Positions 1 to 8,585 are shown, counted from the stretch's first letter. The stretch is DNA of 64,000 nucleotides from Kribbella solani (GCF_014205295.1 NZ_JACHNF010000001.1:434001-498000); one strand, 5' to 3'. Made by a program: numbers and translations. Notes: a model not told the origin generated them from the sequence alone.

Positions 1-80
1 GCGCCCCGCACCGGCAGCATCACCTCGCCGACGATCCCGGGTGCGATCCGGCCGATCACCCGCCCCCGCTTGCCTACCAT
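1..80 (-). CDS. Partial small protein, possibly NfeD-like beta-barrel domain (3' end outside window)
   Basis: An ATG on the minus strand at 80 follows a good ribosome site (GGAGGGG, 4 bases spacing). The 26 visible codons begin MVGKRGRVIGRIAPG and continue with a Gly/Val-rich pattern that resembles the small C-terminal OB-like domain of NfeD proteins. The gene runs off the left edge. It starts 65 bases after the stop of the sugar ABC permease and could be its last co-transcribed gene or a separate unit. The family call is only a guess from a short stretch. Confidence 0.4.
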   Translation of the reverse strand, partial: MVGKRGRVIGRIAPGIVGEVMLPVRG

Positions 81-145
81 GGTGCCCCTCCGACGTACCG
101 CTGCTGCTCTGGGTTCCGCAGCTTACCCGGAGCGCCGGTCGCAGT

Positions 146-973
146 TCAGCCGCGGACCGCACCCTCGGTCGCGCCCTTGATGAACTGCCGCGCGAAGAGC
201 GCGAACACGATCACCAGCGGGATCATCGCCAGCAGCGCACCAGTCATCACCATGCTGTAGTCGACACCGTGCGCACGGTTCAAGGTGGACAGTGCCACCT
301 GCAGCGTGACGTGGTCCGGGTTGGTCAGCACGATCAGCGGCCACATGTAGTCGTTCCACGAACCGACGAAGGTGAAGATGCCCAGGAACGCCAGCGCCGG
401 CCGGGCTGACGGCAGCGCCACGTGCCAGTACGTACCGAAGAAGCCGCAGCCGTCCAGCGTTGCTGCCTCGACCAGCTCGTCGTGGATCGAGCTGCGGAAG
501 TACTGCCGCATCCAGAAGATCCCGAACGCGTTGGCGGCACCGGGGATGATCAGTGCCTTGAGCGAACCGACCCAGCCGAGCAGCGCCATCGTCTGGAACT
601 GCGGTACGGCGGCCAGCTGCGCGGGTAGCAGCATCGTCGCCAGCAGGATCACGAACAACGCGTTCCGCCCCGGGAACCGGAACTTGGCGAACGTGAACGC
701 CGCGAGCGAATCGAAGAACAGCACCAGCAGTGTGGTCGAGATCGCGACGACCGCGGTGTTCGCCATCGACTGGAAGAACGCCACGTTGTCCAGTACGTGC
801 CGAACGTTGTCGAAGAAGTGCCCGCCGAAACTGAACTTGGGCGGGAACCGGTAGATGTCGGCGGTCGTGTTGGTCGCCATGATGATCGTCCACACGAACG
901 GGAACAGAAAGACCAGCAGGGCCAGTACGAGTACGGCGTGCAGCGCGAGGCCCCGCCACCGGATCCGCGTCAT
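146..973 (-). CDS. Carbohydrate ABC transporter permease (MalG type)
   Basis: A 275-residue inner-membrane permease with about six hydrophobic helices, the first near residues 12-32. The cytoplasmic coupling (EAA) loop lies around residues 160-195, in the stretch starting EAATLDGCGFFGTYWHVALP. This is the MalG-like half of a sugar importer. It is last of four tightly packed minus-strand genes and overlaps the previous permease by ATGA. No ATPase is encoded here, so like many actinobacterial sugar importers it probably uses a shared MsiK-type ATPase elsewhere; that is inference. Confidence 0.92.
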   Translation of the reverse strand: MTRIRWRGLALHAVLVLALLVFLFPFVWTIIMATNTTADIYRFPPKFSFGGHFFDNVRHVLDNVAFFQSMANTAVVAISTTLLVLFFDSLAAFTFAKFRFPGRNALFVILLATMLLPAQLAAVPQFQTMALLGWVGSLKALIIPGAANAFGIFWMRQYFRSSIHDELVEAATLDGCGFFGTYWHVALPSARPALAFLGIFTFVGSWNDYMWPLIVLTNPDHVTLQVALSTLNRAHGVDYSMVMTGALLAMIPLVIVFALFARQFIKGATEGAVRG

Positions 974-1899
974 CGGTCCTCACCCCGTCCGCGGAAGACC
1001 CGCCAGTTGATTGCCGTGAACAACAGCACGAGCAGGAAGATGCTCAGCGCGATCGCGGCGGCGTACCCGTAGTCGTTGTCCAGGAACGCGGCGCGGTAGA
1101 AGAACAGCACTACGGTCATACCGCTCTGGCCGGTGCCGCCGCTGTTGCCGACCATCACCTGTGGCTCGGTGAAGGTCTGCAAACCGCCGATCGTCGACAT
1201 GATGACGGTGAACAGTACGACCGGGCGCAGCTGCGGCAGGGTGATCGAGAACAACGTCCGTACCGGACCGGCGCCGTCCACCTTCGCCGCCTCGTACTGT
1301 TCCTTCGGTATCGCCTGCAGACCGGCCAGGTAGATCAGTGTGTTGTACCCGACCCACTGCCACACGATCATGGTCGAGATCGCGATCTTGATGCCCCACG
1401 GCTGTCCGAGCCAGTCCTGCTGCGGTATGCCGAGTGAACGCAGTGCGGCGTTCACCAGTCCGAAGTTGGTGCTGAAGATCGAGCTGAAGAAGATGGCCAT
1501 CGCCACCAGGGACGTGACGTTCGGGATGAAGTACGCGATCCGGTAGACGCTGGTGAACCGTACAGCCGACTGCAGCATCACGGCGAGCAGCAGCGCGATC
1601 ACGAGCGTCGGCACCGTGGACATCAGGAACAGGACGACCGTGTTCTCCAGTGCCTGCCAGAACGTCGGGTCGCGGACCAGGAACGCGAAGTTGTCCAGTC
1701 CGGTGAACTTACGGGCGCTCAGGCCGTCCCACCGTTGAAAGGCGAGCACGATCGTGGACAGCATCGGGTACAGCCCGAACACGGCGAACAGCACGTAGAA
1801 CGGCGACAGTGCCAGGTAGAACCGCCAGTACGACCAGATCCGCCGCCGGGTGGGTGCTCCGGCGACGGCCCGGGTACGCACCGCCGCGGTAGCGCTCAC
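970..1899 (-). CDS. Carbohydrate ABC transporter permease (MalF type)
   Basis: A 309-residue permease with a positively charged N-terminus (residues 1-20) and then about six membrane helices. The EAA coupling motif (EAAKVDGAGPVRTLFSITLP) is in the C-terminal third. I chose the GTG at 1899 because it overlaps the stop of the binding-protein gene by GTGA; the frame stays open further upstream, but that part reads as noise inside the previous gene. It pairs with the MalG-type permease to form the membrane channel of a sugar importer. Confidence 0.92.
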   Translation of the reverse strand: MSATAAVRTRAVAGAPTRRRIWSYWRFYLALSPFYVLFAVFGLYPMLSTIVLAFQRWDGLSARKFTGLDNFAFLVRDPTFWQALENTVVLFLMSTVPTLVIALLLAVMLQSAVRFTSVYRIAYFIPNVTSLVAMAIFFSSIFSTNFGLVNAALRSLGIPQQDWLGQPWGIKIAISTMIVWQWVGYNTLIYLAGLQAIPKEQYEAAKVDGAGPVRTLFSITLPQLRPVVLFTVIMSTIGGLQTFTEPQVMVGNSGGTGQSGMTVVLFFYRAAFLDNDYGYAAAIALSIFLLVLLFTAINWRVFRGRGEDR

Positions 1900-3179
1900 T
1901 GCACCCCTTGCCTTTTGGCGATCGCCTTCGCCTTGGAGACCGCGGCCGACCAGGCAGCGTCCGAGGTCTTGGCGCCGGTCTGTACGGTCTTCAGCTCGTC
2001 GTGGAACGGAGCGGCGACCGCGTCGTCGAACGGGCTCTGGTACGCGACCGGGATCGCCTTCGCGGCCGGACCGAAGATGTCGATCGGTACCTGGCCACCG
2101 AAGAAGCTGTCCGCCGCCTTGAGCTGCGGCTTGTCGTACGCGGCCGGGGTGGCCGGGAAGATCTGAGCGTCCGCGAACGCCTTCGCCTCGTTGTCGGGGC
2201 TGAGCATGTACTTGATCACGTCGAACGCCTTCTGCGGATCGGCGGCGTTCTTGGTGATCGCCAGGAACGAGCCACCGAAGTTCGCCGGGCCGCCCGGGGT
2301 CGGCGCCAGCCGCCACTTGCCGGCGCTCTTCTTCACCGCCGACTTGATGTCCAGGGCCACCCAGGCCGCGCCGATGTGCGCCGGGATCGTGCCCAGGTCC
2401 AGGCCGGCGTTCCAGTCCGGTTTGCCGCTCGGCGTCCGCCCGTCGATCTGCAACGTCATCGCCTTCACCGACGTGTCCCAGGCCTTACGGATGTGGTCCT
2501 GGTCGCCGACGAACTTGTTGTCCTTGGAGATGTACCGCTCGGTGCCCTGGCCGACCACCATGTCGTACAGGTCGGTGGCGTCCCACACCATCGGCGCCTT
2601 CGGGTTCGCCTTCTTCAGTTGCACACCGGCGGCGAAGAAGTCGTCCCAGGTCTTCAGCTGCTCGGCCACCTTGGCCGGGTCGCTCGGCAGACCGGCGGCC
2701 GCGAAGACGTCCTCGCGGTAGTACAGCGCGGTCGGGCCGACGTCGATCGGCAGTCCGATCACCTTGCCGTCCAGCGTGGTCGCCTGCTTGACCTTCCAGT
2801 CCAGGTAGTCACCCAGGACCGAGTCGGCGCCGACCGTCTTCAGGTCCACGAACCGCTCCGCCTGGGGCAGCAGCGAGGCGATGTCCTCGCCTTTCAGCCC
2901 GGTGATGTCCGGGATCGACGTACCGCCGTTGAACGTGGTGACCAGCTTCTGCTTGAAGTCACCGCCCACCTCGGAGTACTTGATCTTCGGGTCCGGGAAG
3001 TGCGCGACGGTGTCGTCGAGTACCGACTTGCCCAGGCCGCCCGGCCAGCACCACATGGTCAGCTCGGTGGCGGCGTTCTTCTTGGTGGTCCCGGTGTCCA
3101 TCCCCGACGAGCAGCCGACGAGTGCGCCGCCGGCAACGGCCGCGAAGCCCCCGAGCAACGTCCGACGTGTGAGCGCCAT
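1896..3179 (-). CDS. Extracellular solute-binding lipoprotein of sugar ABC transporter
   Basis: A 427-residue family 1 (MalE-like) binding protein. The N-terminus has two arginines before a hydrophobic core and a lipobox ending at Cys23 (LVGC), so it is probably a Tat- or Sec-exported lipoprotein anchored outside the cell. The ATG at 3179 follows AGGAAGG, only 4 bases after the PfkB kinase stop. It would capture the sugar and deliver it to the two downstream permeases. The substrate cannot be read from sequence, but the neighbouring family 4 glycosidase suggests a glycoside or disaccharide. Confidence 0.93.
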   Translation of the reverse strand: MALTRRTLLGGFAAVAGGALVGCSSGMDTGTTKKNAATELTMWCWPGGLGKSVLDDTVAHFPDPKIKYSEVGGDFKQKLVTTFNGGTSIPDITGLKGEDIASLLPQAERFVDLKTVGADSVLGDYLDWKVKQATTLDGKVIGLPIDVGPTALYYREDVFAAAGLPSDPAKVAEQLKTWDDFFAAGVQLKKANPKAPMVWDATDLYDMVVGQGTERYISKDNKFVGDQDHIRKAWDTSVKAMTLQIDGRTPSGKPDWNAGLDLGTIPAHIGAAWVALDIKSAVKKSAGKWRLAPTPGGPANFGGSFLAITKNAADPQKAFDVIKYMLSPDNEAKAFADAQIFPATPAAYDKPQLKAADSFFGGQVPIDIFGPAAKAIPVAYQSPFDDAVAAPFHDELKTVQTGAKTSDAAWSAAVSKAKAIAKRQGVQ

Positions 3180-3183
3180 GGTT

Positions 3184-4140
3184 CTACCTTCCTGAGTGTG
3201 CGCTGATCAGCGCGTGGAGGTGGTGGTCCTGGGGGTCCTGCTCGATCAGACCGGCCTGCCAGGCCGCGAGGTCGGACCAGCGTGGTGCCGCGTCCGCGCC
3301 ACCGAGCCGGGTGACCGACAACGCCGCGGCGAGGGCGGCGAACCGCACCCGCTGCTGGAGCGGCAGCTCCCAGAGGGTCGCTGCGATGAAGCCGGCGGCG
3401 AACACGTCACCCGCCCCGGTGGTGTCCGCCGCCGTGACAGGGAAGGCGGGTACGGCGACCTGTTCGCCTGTCCGCGCGTCCAGAGCGAGTGCACCAGCCG
3501 CACCGTCGGACACGACGACCAGCGGCACCTGCTCAGCCAACTCGCGCAGTGCCTGCTCCGGAGTGTCAGTACGCGTGTAGTGCATCGCCTCTTCGGCGTT
3601 GGGCAGGAACACATCACAGTGCTCGAGCTGGTCGAGCACTCTGAGATTCCACTGCTCGGTCGGGTCCCAGCCGACATCCGCGAAGACCAGACTGCCGGTG
3701 GACTTCGCTTTGGCCAGCCACTCGTTCGGCCAGGGGCCAATGTGCGCTGCCACCGCGCGGGCGGTTGGCGGCGTACTGATCAGGTCGTCGGCCGACAGCG
3801 GGGGAGTAGTGCCGCGGGTGACCAGTGCGCGGTCGTTGTCGTAGGCAAGCGCCACGGTCAGCGGGGTCGGCCAGTCGGGCAGCCGCCGCGACAGCGTCAG
3901 GTCGATGCCTTCCGCGCTCAGAGCGCTCCAGACCTGGTCACCGTCCCGGTCCGCGCCGAAGGCAGCGGCCATCCCGGTGCGCAGTCCGAGCCGGGCCAGC
4001 GCGACCGCGAAGTTCGCGATGCCGCCTGGGCTCTGGTGCGATTCGGTGGCCCAGACCTCGGTCCCCGGTCGCGGCGCGGACGGCAGGCCGAGCACCAGGT
4101 CCTGGAAGACCAGGCCCGACAGGACGACGTCGAACTCCAT
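3184..4140 (-). CDS. PfkB-family carbohydrate kinase
   Basis: A 318-residue ribokinase-fold kinase. It has the N-terminal Gly-Gly sugar-binding motif (residues 39-40) and the C-terminal signature DTTGAGDVFAAGF, with the catalytic Asp at residue 245. I chose the ATG at 4140 (MEFDVVLSG) because an AGGAG site lies just upstream and homologues start at this strand; an upstream in-frame extension crosses the promoter region. It is first in a four-gene operon with a sugar importer. It probably phosphorylates the imported sugar or a hydrolysis product; the substrate is unknown. Confidence 0.9.
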   Translation of the reverse strand: MEFDVVLSGLVFQDLVLGLPSAPRPGTEVWATESHQSPGGIANFAVALARLGLRTGMAAAFGADRDGDQVWSALSAEGIDLTLSRRLPDWPTPLTVALAYDNDRALVTRGTTPPLSADDLISTPPTARAVAAHIGPWPNEWLAKAKSTGSLVFADVGWDPTEQWNLRVLDQLEHCDVFLPNAEEAMHYTRTDTPEQALRELAEQVPLVVVSDGAAGALALDARTGEQVAVPAFPVTAADTTGAGDVFAAGFIAATLWELPLQQRVRFAALAAALSVTRLGGADAAPRWSDLAAWQAGLIEQDPQDHHLHALISAHSGR

Positions 4141-4223
4141 AACGCAGCACACTCCTGCAGGGTCGATCAAACTCGTGCATGAATCTTGAAACTGTTGCCC
4201 GAGATGCGCAATACCCACTCATG

Positions 4224-4257
4224 ACTTTGACTGAAAATGACAAAGTTTGCGTGATAC
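4224..4257 (+). promoter_or_regulatory. Probable DeoR operator and promoter between kinase and regulator
   Basis: ACTTTG at 4224-4229 and CAAAGT at 4241-4246 form a perfect 6-bp inverted repeat, with a further matching C/G one base inward of each arm. It sits in the divergent gap. On the plus strand TTGACT (4227-4232) and TGATAC (4252-4257, spacing 19) look like a promoter whose start would lie close to the GTG at 4268, so the regulator mRNA may be nearly leaderless. The operator overlaps the -35 element, as expected for autorepression. Confidence 0.55.
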
Positions 4258-4267
4258 CGTCTGTGCT

Positions 4268-5020
4268 GTGTTGCCGAAGCAGCGACAGGATCAGATCGTC
4301 AGGGCCCTCCGGGCCGACGGAGCCGGCGGCGTCAAGGTGCTGGCCGGGAAGCTGGGCGTCAGCGAGGCCACGATCCGTCGTGATCTCGAGCAACTGCACG
4401 CCGAGGGCCGATTGACCAGGGTGTACGGGGGTGCGCTCGCCGTCGACGGTGGTGACGAACCGTTCGCGGACGTCAACGCGGTCAACGCCGAGGAGAAGGA
4501 CCGGATCGCCCGTCGCGCCGCCGAGCTGGTGAGTGACGGCGAGTCGGTCCTGCTGGACATCGGCACGACGGCGCTCCGGGTCGCGCAGCACCTGCACGGC
4601 CGTTCGTTGACCGTGGTGACCAGCAACCTCGCGGTACTGGAGGAGTTGGAGAACGACGAGCACATCGAGCTGATCGTGCTCGGCGGCTTCGTCCGGCGCA
4701 GCTACCGCTCACTGGTCGGCTACCTGACCGAGGAGAGCCTGCGGCAGATCCACGTCGACTGGCTGTTCCTCGGTACGAGTGGAGTCCGGCCGGACGGGCG
4801 AGTGATGGACAGCACGATGATCGAGGTGCCGGTCAAGCGGGCAATGATCAAAGCGGCTGACCGAGTGGTGCTGCTGGCTGACGGGACCAAGTTCCCAGGG
4901 CATGGCGTAGCCAGGGTGTGTGAGCCGAGTGAGCTGTCGGTGGTGGTGACCGAGCCCGGCGCCGACGAGGCAACCAGAACGCAACTGATCGAGGCAGGAG
5001 TACAGGTGGTGCTGGCGTGA
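4268..5020 (+). CDS. DeoR/GlpR-family transcriptional repressor
   Basis: A protein of about 250 residues with an N-terminal helix-turn-helix (around residues 23-42, reading KLGVSEATIRRDL) and the DeoR C-terminal sensor domain (ISOCOT fold, with DIGTT and LGGFVR motifs) that binds phosphorylated sugars. I chose the GTG at 4268 (reading MLPKQRQ), where family members begin; a TTG at 4247 in frame is possible but lies inside the promoter. It is divergent from the kinase-transporter operon and 19 bases ahead of the glycosidase, so it probably controls both sides. Confidence 0.88.
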   Translation: MLPKQRQDQIVRALRADGAGGVKVLAGKLGVSEATIRRDLEQLHAEGRLTRVYGGALAVDGGDEPFADVNAVNAEEKDRIARRAAELVSDGESVLLDIGTTALRVAQHLHGRSLTVVTSNLAVLEELENDEHIELIVLGGFVRRSYRSLVGYLTEESLRQIHVDWLFLGTSGVRPDGRVMDSTMIEVPVKRAMIKAADRVVLLADGTKFPGHGVARVCEPSELSVVVTEPGADEATRTQLIEAGVQVVLA

Positions 5021-5039
5021 GCGTCGAGGGGGTGTTGGG

Positions 5040-6383
5040 GTGAGGCTGACGATCCTTGGCGGAGGCGGCTTCCGCGTCCCGCTGGTGTACCGAGCCCTGC
5101 TCGGCGACCGCGGCTCCGGACGGATCACCAACGTCGTCTTGTACGACACCGACACCAGCCGCCTGTCCGCGATCACGGCAGTGCTGCGCCAGCAGGCCGC
5201 TGACGCAGTAGACGCCCCGGTCGTCACGGCGACGACTGACCTTGACGAGGCGCTGCGTGGCGCCGACTTCGTCTTCTCGGCCATCCGGGTCGGTGGCCTT
5301 GCCGGACGGACCGTGGACGAGCGGGTCGCACTGGACCTCGGTGTCCTCGGACAGGAGACAGTCGGTGCCGGCGGGATCGCCTATGGACTACGGACGCTGC
5401 CGGTCGCCGTACAGGTGGCTCAGCGGATCGCCGCGGTCGCACCGGAGGCTTGGGTCATCAACTTCACCAACCCGGCCGGCATGGTGACCGAGGCGATGAT
5501 CCCGTACCTGGGCGATCGAGTGATCGGCATCTGTGACTCGCCGTCCGGCCTGGGGCGTCGGGCGGCGCTGGCACTTGGAGTGGACCCGGCTACAGCGTTC
5601 TATGACTACGCGGGCCTCAACCACCTCGGCTGGTTGCGTGGACTGCGATCCGGTGGCGTGGATCGGTTGCCAGAGCTGCTCGAGTCCACTAGCGCGTTGG
5701 CCTCCTTCGAGGAGGGGCGTCTGTTCGGTGTGGAGTGGCTGCGGTCACTGGGCTCCATTCCGAACGAGTACTTGCACTATTACTACTTCGCGCGCGAGAC
5801 ACTGGCCGCAGTACAAGCTGTTCCGCAGACGCGCGGCACGTTCCTCCTGGAACAGCAGTCCGCGTTCTACGCCAAGACAGGACAGCAGCCGGAGCAGGCG
5901 CTCGAGCTGTGGCAGCAGACGCGAGCCGAACGCGAGTCGACGTACATGGTGGAGAGCCGTGCGGTCGCGGACGCCGGGGAGCGCGACGAACGCGACATGG
6001 CAGCCGGTGGGTACGAGCAGGTCGCACTGTCCCTGATGCGGGCGATCGCGCACAACGAACGTGCCTCGCTGATCCTGAACGTCCGCAACCGTGGCGTACT
6101 GCATCAGCTGGACGACGACGCGGTCATCGAGATCCCATGCACTGTCGACGCCAACGGTGCGGTGCCGCGCACGGTGTCTCAGTTGACCGACCACCAGGCC
6201 GGTCTGGTCTGTTCGGTGAAGGCTGTCGAACGCGCCACGATCGAGGCAGCCGCTACTGGTTCACGGTCGACCGCGCTGCGTGCGTTCGCGTGGCATCCAC
6301 TCGTCGACTCGGTGACCGTCGCGCATCGGCTGCTGGACACGTACGCGACGGAGCTTTCGGGACTCGGCCAGTTCAGGCACTGA
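5040..6383 (+). CDS. Family 4 glycoside hydrolase (6-phospho-beta-glucosidase type)
   Basis: A 447-residue GH4 enzyme. These use NAD+ and Mn2+ and cleave glycosidic bonds by oxidation-elimination. Visible are the Rossmann nucleotide loop GGGGFR (residues 7-12), QETVG (105-109), NFTNPAG (141-147), the metal-site Cys165 in CDSPSG, and NHLGW (194-198). The start is GTG at 5040 after GAGGGGG. It lies behind a DeoR regulator and opposite a PfkB kinase and an ABC importer. Its substrate could be a phosphorylated disaccharide made by that kinase, or an unphosphorylated one; see findings. Confidence 0.9.
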   Translation: MRLTILGGGGFRVPLVYRALLGDRGSGRITNVVLYDTDTSRLSAITAVLRQQAADAVDAPVVTATTDLDEALRGADFVFSAIRVGGLAGRTVDERVALDLGVLGQETVGAGGIAYGLRTLPVAVQVAQRIAAVAPEAWVINFTNPAGMVTEAMIPYLGDRVIGICDSPSGLGRRAALALGVDPATAFYDYAGLNHLGWLRGLRSGGVDRLPELLESTSALASFEEGRLFGVEWLRSLGSIPNEYLHYYYFARETLAAVQAVPQTRGTFLLEQQSAFYAKTGQQPEQALELWQQTRAERESTYMVESRAVADAGERDERDMAAGGYEQVALSLMRAIAHNERASLILNVRNRGVLHQLDDDAVIEIPCTVDANGAVPRTVSQLTDHQAGLVCSVKAVERATIEAAATGSRSTALRAFAWHPLVDSVTVAHRLLDTYATELSGLGQFRH

Positions 6384-6951
6384 GCCGTTCGCGCCACTCG
6401 GCTTCGATGCCGCGCATCAACGGCGGGTACACGAACAGGTGGCGGAACGGTCCGATCAGGCCCATGTACACGCGTCCCCACCAGCCGTTGGGTCGTACCA
6501 GTACGCCCATCTGCCCGCGGTACCCGCCGGCGCCGTCGGGCACCCAGGACAGATGCAGGACCGCATGCACAGTGCGGTTGGCCATCTCCGCCGCCAACTC
6601 GTTGCCGGTCTGGTAAACCGAGCTGAATGGCAGCTTGGTGAACTCCGGCCCGCCCGCCGGTAGATCGGGCGGCAGTCTGTGGCGCAACGATGCGACGCGA
6701 GCGTTGACGCCGGCGCCGGCTTCGTCCCAGCCGAGTACTTCGCCGAGCTTCCAGCGGATCGCGAAGAGCAGCCGCGCGATCCGTGACGGGTTCGTGGCCG
6801 TGTCGCCGCCGGCGAACAGGTCGACCAGCAGCTGGAAGTCGTCGGCGGCTCCAGGCGTCGGCAGCGCCCACACGTCGTACACCCGGAAGTCAGGGGTCAG
6901 CTCGTGGATACGCCACGGCAGCTCGGTGTGTGCTGATTTCGGGAGGTTCAT
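6373..6951 (-). CDS. DUF2867 domain protein
   Basis: A 192-residue protein of the DUF2867 family, often found fused to or beside NAD(P)-binding SDR-type proteins; its biochemical role is unknown to me. The last third (GVLVRPNGWWGRVYMGLIGPFRHLFVYP) carries the aromatic stretch typical of the family. The start ATG at 6951 overlaps the TetR stop (ATGA), so it is translated as the second gene of that operon. Its 3' end overlaps the convergent glycosidase end by 11 bases. Confidence 0.8.
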   Translation of the reverse strand: MNLPKSAHTELPWRIHELTPDFRVYDVWALPTPGAADDFQLLVDLFAGGDTATNPSRIARLLFAIRWKLGEVLGWDEAGAGVNARVASLRHRLPPDLPAGGPEFTKLPFSSVYQTGNELAAEMANRTVHAVLHLSWVPDGAGGYRGQMGVLVRPNGWWGRVYMGLIGPFRHLFVYPPLMRGIEAEWRERLSA

Positions 6952-7553
6952 GACAGGTCCTTTCCTTCGTTGGGCAGACCAAGCACTCCGGCGACCGCGC
7001 GGGCGGCGAGCTCCGCGTCGTACGGCGCGGTCCCCGCCAGCGCGACCACGGTGCCTTCGAGCGCGCCGATGAACGCGCGGGCGAGGACCTCCTCGGACGG
7101 GCCGGGCGGGACCGATCCGACGGCCCGCGCGGCGGCGATGTGCCGCGCGCAGATTTGCGTCAGCACGGCGTAGGCCGCCTCGACCGCCGCGCCGACCGGA
7201 TGCTCCTGGCCGGCGAACTCGACCCGCAGCGCGAGCGCGACCCGGGCGAAGTCGCGCCGGCAGAAGACGGCGTGCCCGCGGGCCATCGTGAGCAGCGCCG
7301 CGGCCGGATCGGTCTCCTGGTCGACCAGCGTGCCGACCTGGTCGGACCAGGCCTGCTGAATCCACTCCAGCACCGCCAGCGTCAGCTCCTGCTTGTCGCG
7401 GAACTGGTGGTAGAGCGCGCCACGGGTGTACCCGGCCTCACGGGCCACGTGCTCGAGGCCGAGGTTGCCGTACCCGGACCGGGAGATGCCGACCGCCGCC
7501 GACTCCAGCAGGGCGGTCCGGGAGCGGGCCCGCCGCTCGGCTTGGGTGTTCAT
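6948..7553 (-). CDS. TetR-family transcriptional regulator
   Basis: A 201-residue repressor. The N-terminal TetR helix-turn-helix spans about residues 10-55 (VAREAGYTRGALYHQFRDK). The C-terminal ligand domain includes a conserved stretch around FARVALALRVEFAG. I chose the ATG at 7553 (MNTQAERR); an ATG 12 bases upstream (MFIAMN) lies inside the operator. It is co-transcribed with the DUF2867 gene, so that protein is its likely regulatory target. Confidence 0.9.
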   Translation of the reverse strand: MNTQAERRARSRTALLESAAVGISRSGYGNLGLEHVAREAGYTRGALYHQFRDKQELTLAVLEWIQQAWSDQVGTLVDQETDPAAALLTMARGHAVFCRRDFARVALALRVEFAGQEHPVGAAVEAAYAVLTQICARHIAAARAVGSVPPGPSEEVLARAFIGALEGTVVALAGTAPYDAELAARAVAGVLGLPNEGKDLS

Positions 7554-7559
7554 GGCAAT

Positions 7560-7585
7560 AAACATACATGCACGTCTGTATGTTT
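7560..7585. promoter_or_regulatory. TetR operator, perfect 9-bp inverted repeat
   Basis: AAACATACA (7560-7568) and TGTATGTTT (7577-7585) are perfect inverted arms around an 8-base spacer, immediately upstream of the TetR start. The ACATAC/GTATGT core is a common TetR operator form. The position implies autorepression. The divergent rpsP promoter starts about 30 bases away, so some effect on it is possible. Confidence 0.75.
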
Positions 7586-7615
7586 GTCCGGCGGATAGCG
7601 TGCCGGGACCGCGAA

Positions 7616-7644
7616 TTGGTTGCGCGGGACGGATCTGGCAGAAT
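7616..7644 (+). promoter_or_regulatory. Probable promoter of the rpsP operon
   Basis: TTGGTT (7616-7621) and CAGAAT (7639-7644) are spaced by 17 bases, about 140 bases ahead of the rpsP start. The TCTGGCAGAATG context resembles the GGCA-AGATTG context upstream of rplS (around 10438-10449), which suggests that the two ribosomal protein genes have related promoters. Confidence 0.45.
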
Positions 7645-7781
7645 GTCTGGCTGAGTCCGTCCAGGTCCGTGCAGCCCTCTAACTCCACGTCCTGGCTCGG
7701 CCCATCGAGTGGTCACCCCGTTGTCCCCACGACGCGTCGTGCTGCTCACCAGACATGTATTCCGAGGGAGACCCCACAAGC

Positions 7782-8279
7782 GTGGCAGTCAAGATCCGTT
7801 TGAAGCGCATCGGCAAGAAGCGCACCCCGCACTACCGCATCGTCGTGATGGACGCCCGCGCCAAGCGGGACGGCCGGGCGATCGAGGAGATCGGGATCTA
7901 CAACCCGAAGACCGAGCCGTCGTTCATCCGCGTCGAGTCGGAGCGGGCGCAGTACTGGCTGGGCGTCGGCGCGCAGCCGAGCGAGGCCGTCGAGGCGATC
8001 TTCAAGGCCTCCGGCGACTGGCAGAAGTTCAAGGGCCTGGAGGCCCCGGCGCCGCTGCGGGTGGCCGAGCCGAAGCGGGACAAGCAGGAGATCTTCAACG
8101 AGGCGCTGGCCGAGGCCCACGGTTCGCTGAAGACCGAGGCGGTCACCGCCAAGAAGACGGCGAAGAAGGCCGAGAAGAAGGACGACGCCGCCGACGCCAA
8201 GGCTGAGCCGAAGGCCGAGGAGAAGGCTGCCGAGGACAAGGCCGCCGAGGCGCCCGCCGCCGAGACCGCCGAGGCCTGA
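7782..8279 (+). CDS. rpsP: Small-subunit ribosomal protein bS16 with acidic/Ala-Lys tail
   Basis: Residues 1-80 are a canonical bS16 (start [19 protein letters not shown]), which binds 16S rRNA during 30S assembly. The protein is 165 residues, about twice the bacterial norm. The rest is a low-complexity Ala/Lys/Glu tail ([10 protein letters not shown], then [13 protein letters not shown]), a kind of extension common in actinobacteria. I chose the GTG at 7782 after GAGGGAG; an in-frame ATG at 7755 gives a non-conserved leader peptide. It is first in the rpsP-KH gene pair. Confidence 0.96.
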   Translation: MAVKIRLKRIGKKRTPHYRIVVMDARAKRDGRAIEEIGIYNPKTEPSFIRVESERAQYWLGVGAQPSEAVEAIFKASGDWQKFKGLEAPAPLRVAEPKRDKQEIFNEALAEAHGSLKTEAVTAKKTAKKAEKKDDAADAKAEPKAEEKAAEDKAAEAPAAETAEA

Positions 8280-8284
8280 CGGTG

Positions 8285-8536
8285 ATGGAGACGGAGGCGC
8301 TGGAGCACCTGGTCCGGGGCATCGTCGACAACCCCGACGACGTCAGCGTCCGGGCCCGGAACCTGCGGCGTGGCCGCACCCTCGAGGTGCACGTCCACCC
8401 CGACGACATCGGCAAGGTGATCGGCCGCAACGGCCGGACCGCCACCGCGATCCGGACCGTCGTCGGCGCGCTCAGCTCCGAGTCCTCGCTGCGCATCGAC
8501 TTCGTCGACGAGTTCAACCGGCGTCCGCGCCGCTGA
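8285..8536 (+). CDS. KH-domain RNA-binding protein (KhpA/YlqC family)
   Basis: An 83-residue single KH domain with the GxxG loop at residues 47-50 (GKVIGRNGR), which contacts RNA. It starts METEALEHLVRGIVD as in other actinobacteria. A GTG codon directly before the ATG (8282) could also initiate; the GAGG at 8271 suits either. It lies 5 bases behind rpsP. In other bacteria the family is linked to ribosome assembly and cell-envelope control; that role is assumed here. Confidence 0.93.
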   Translation: METEALEHLVRGIVDNPDDVSVRARNLRRGRTLEVHVHPDDIGKVIGRNGRTATAIRTVVGALSSESSLRIDFVDEFNRRPRR

Positions 8537-8553
8537 ACTCGGCAGTTCATCGC

Positions 8554-8585
8554 GAAGGGCCGCCCCGTCTCGGGTGCGGCCCTTC
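8554..8585 (+). terminator. Hairpin between KH gene and rimM
   Basis: GAAGGGCCGC (8554-8563) pairs perfectly with GCGGCCCTTC (8576-8585) across a 12-base loop whose ends can pair further. It is followed by a weakly T-rich stretch. It probably ends or attenuates the rpsP transcript before rimM. Confidence 0.65.
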
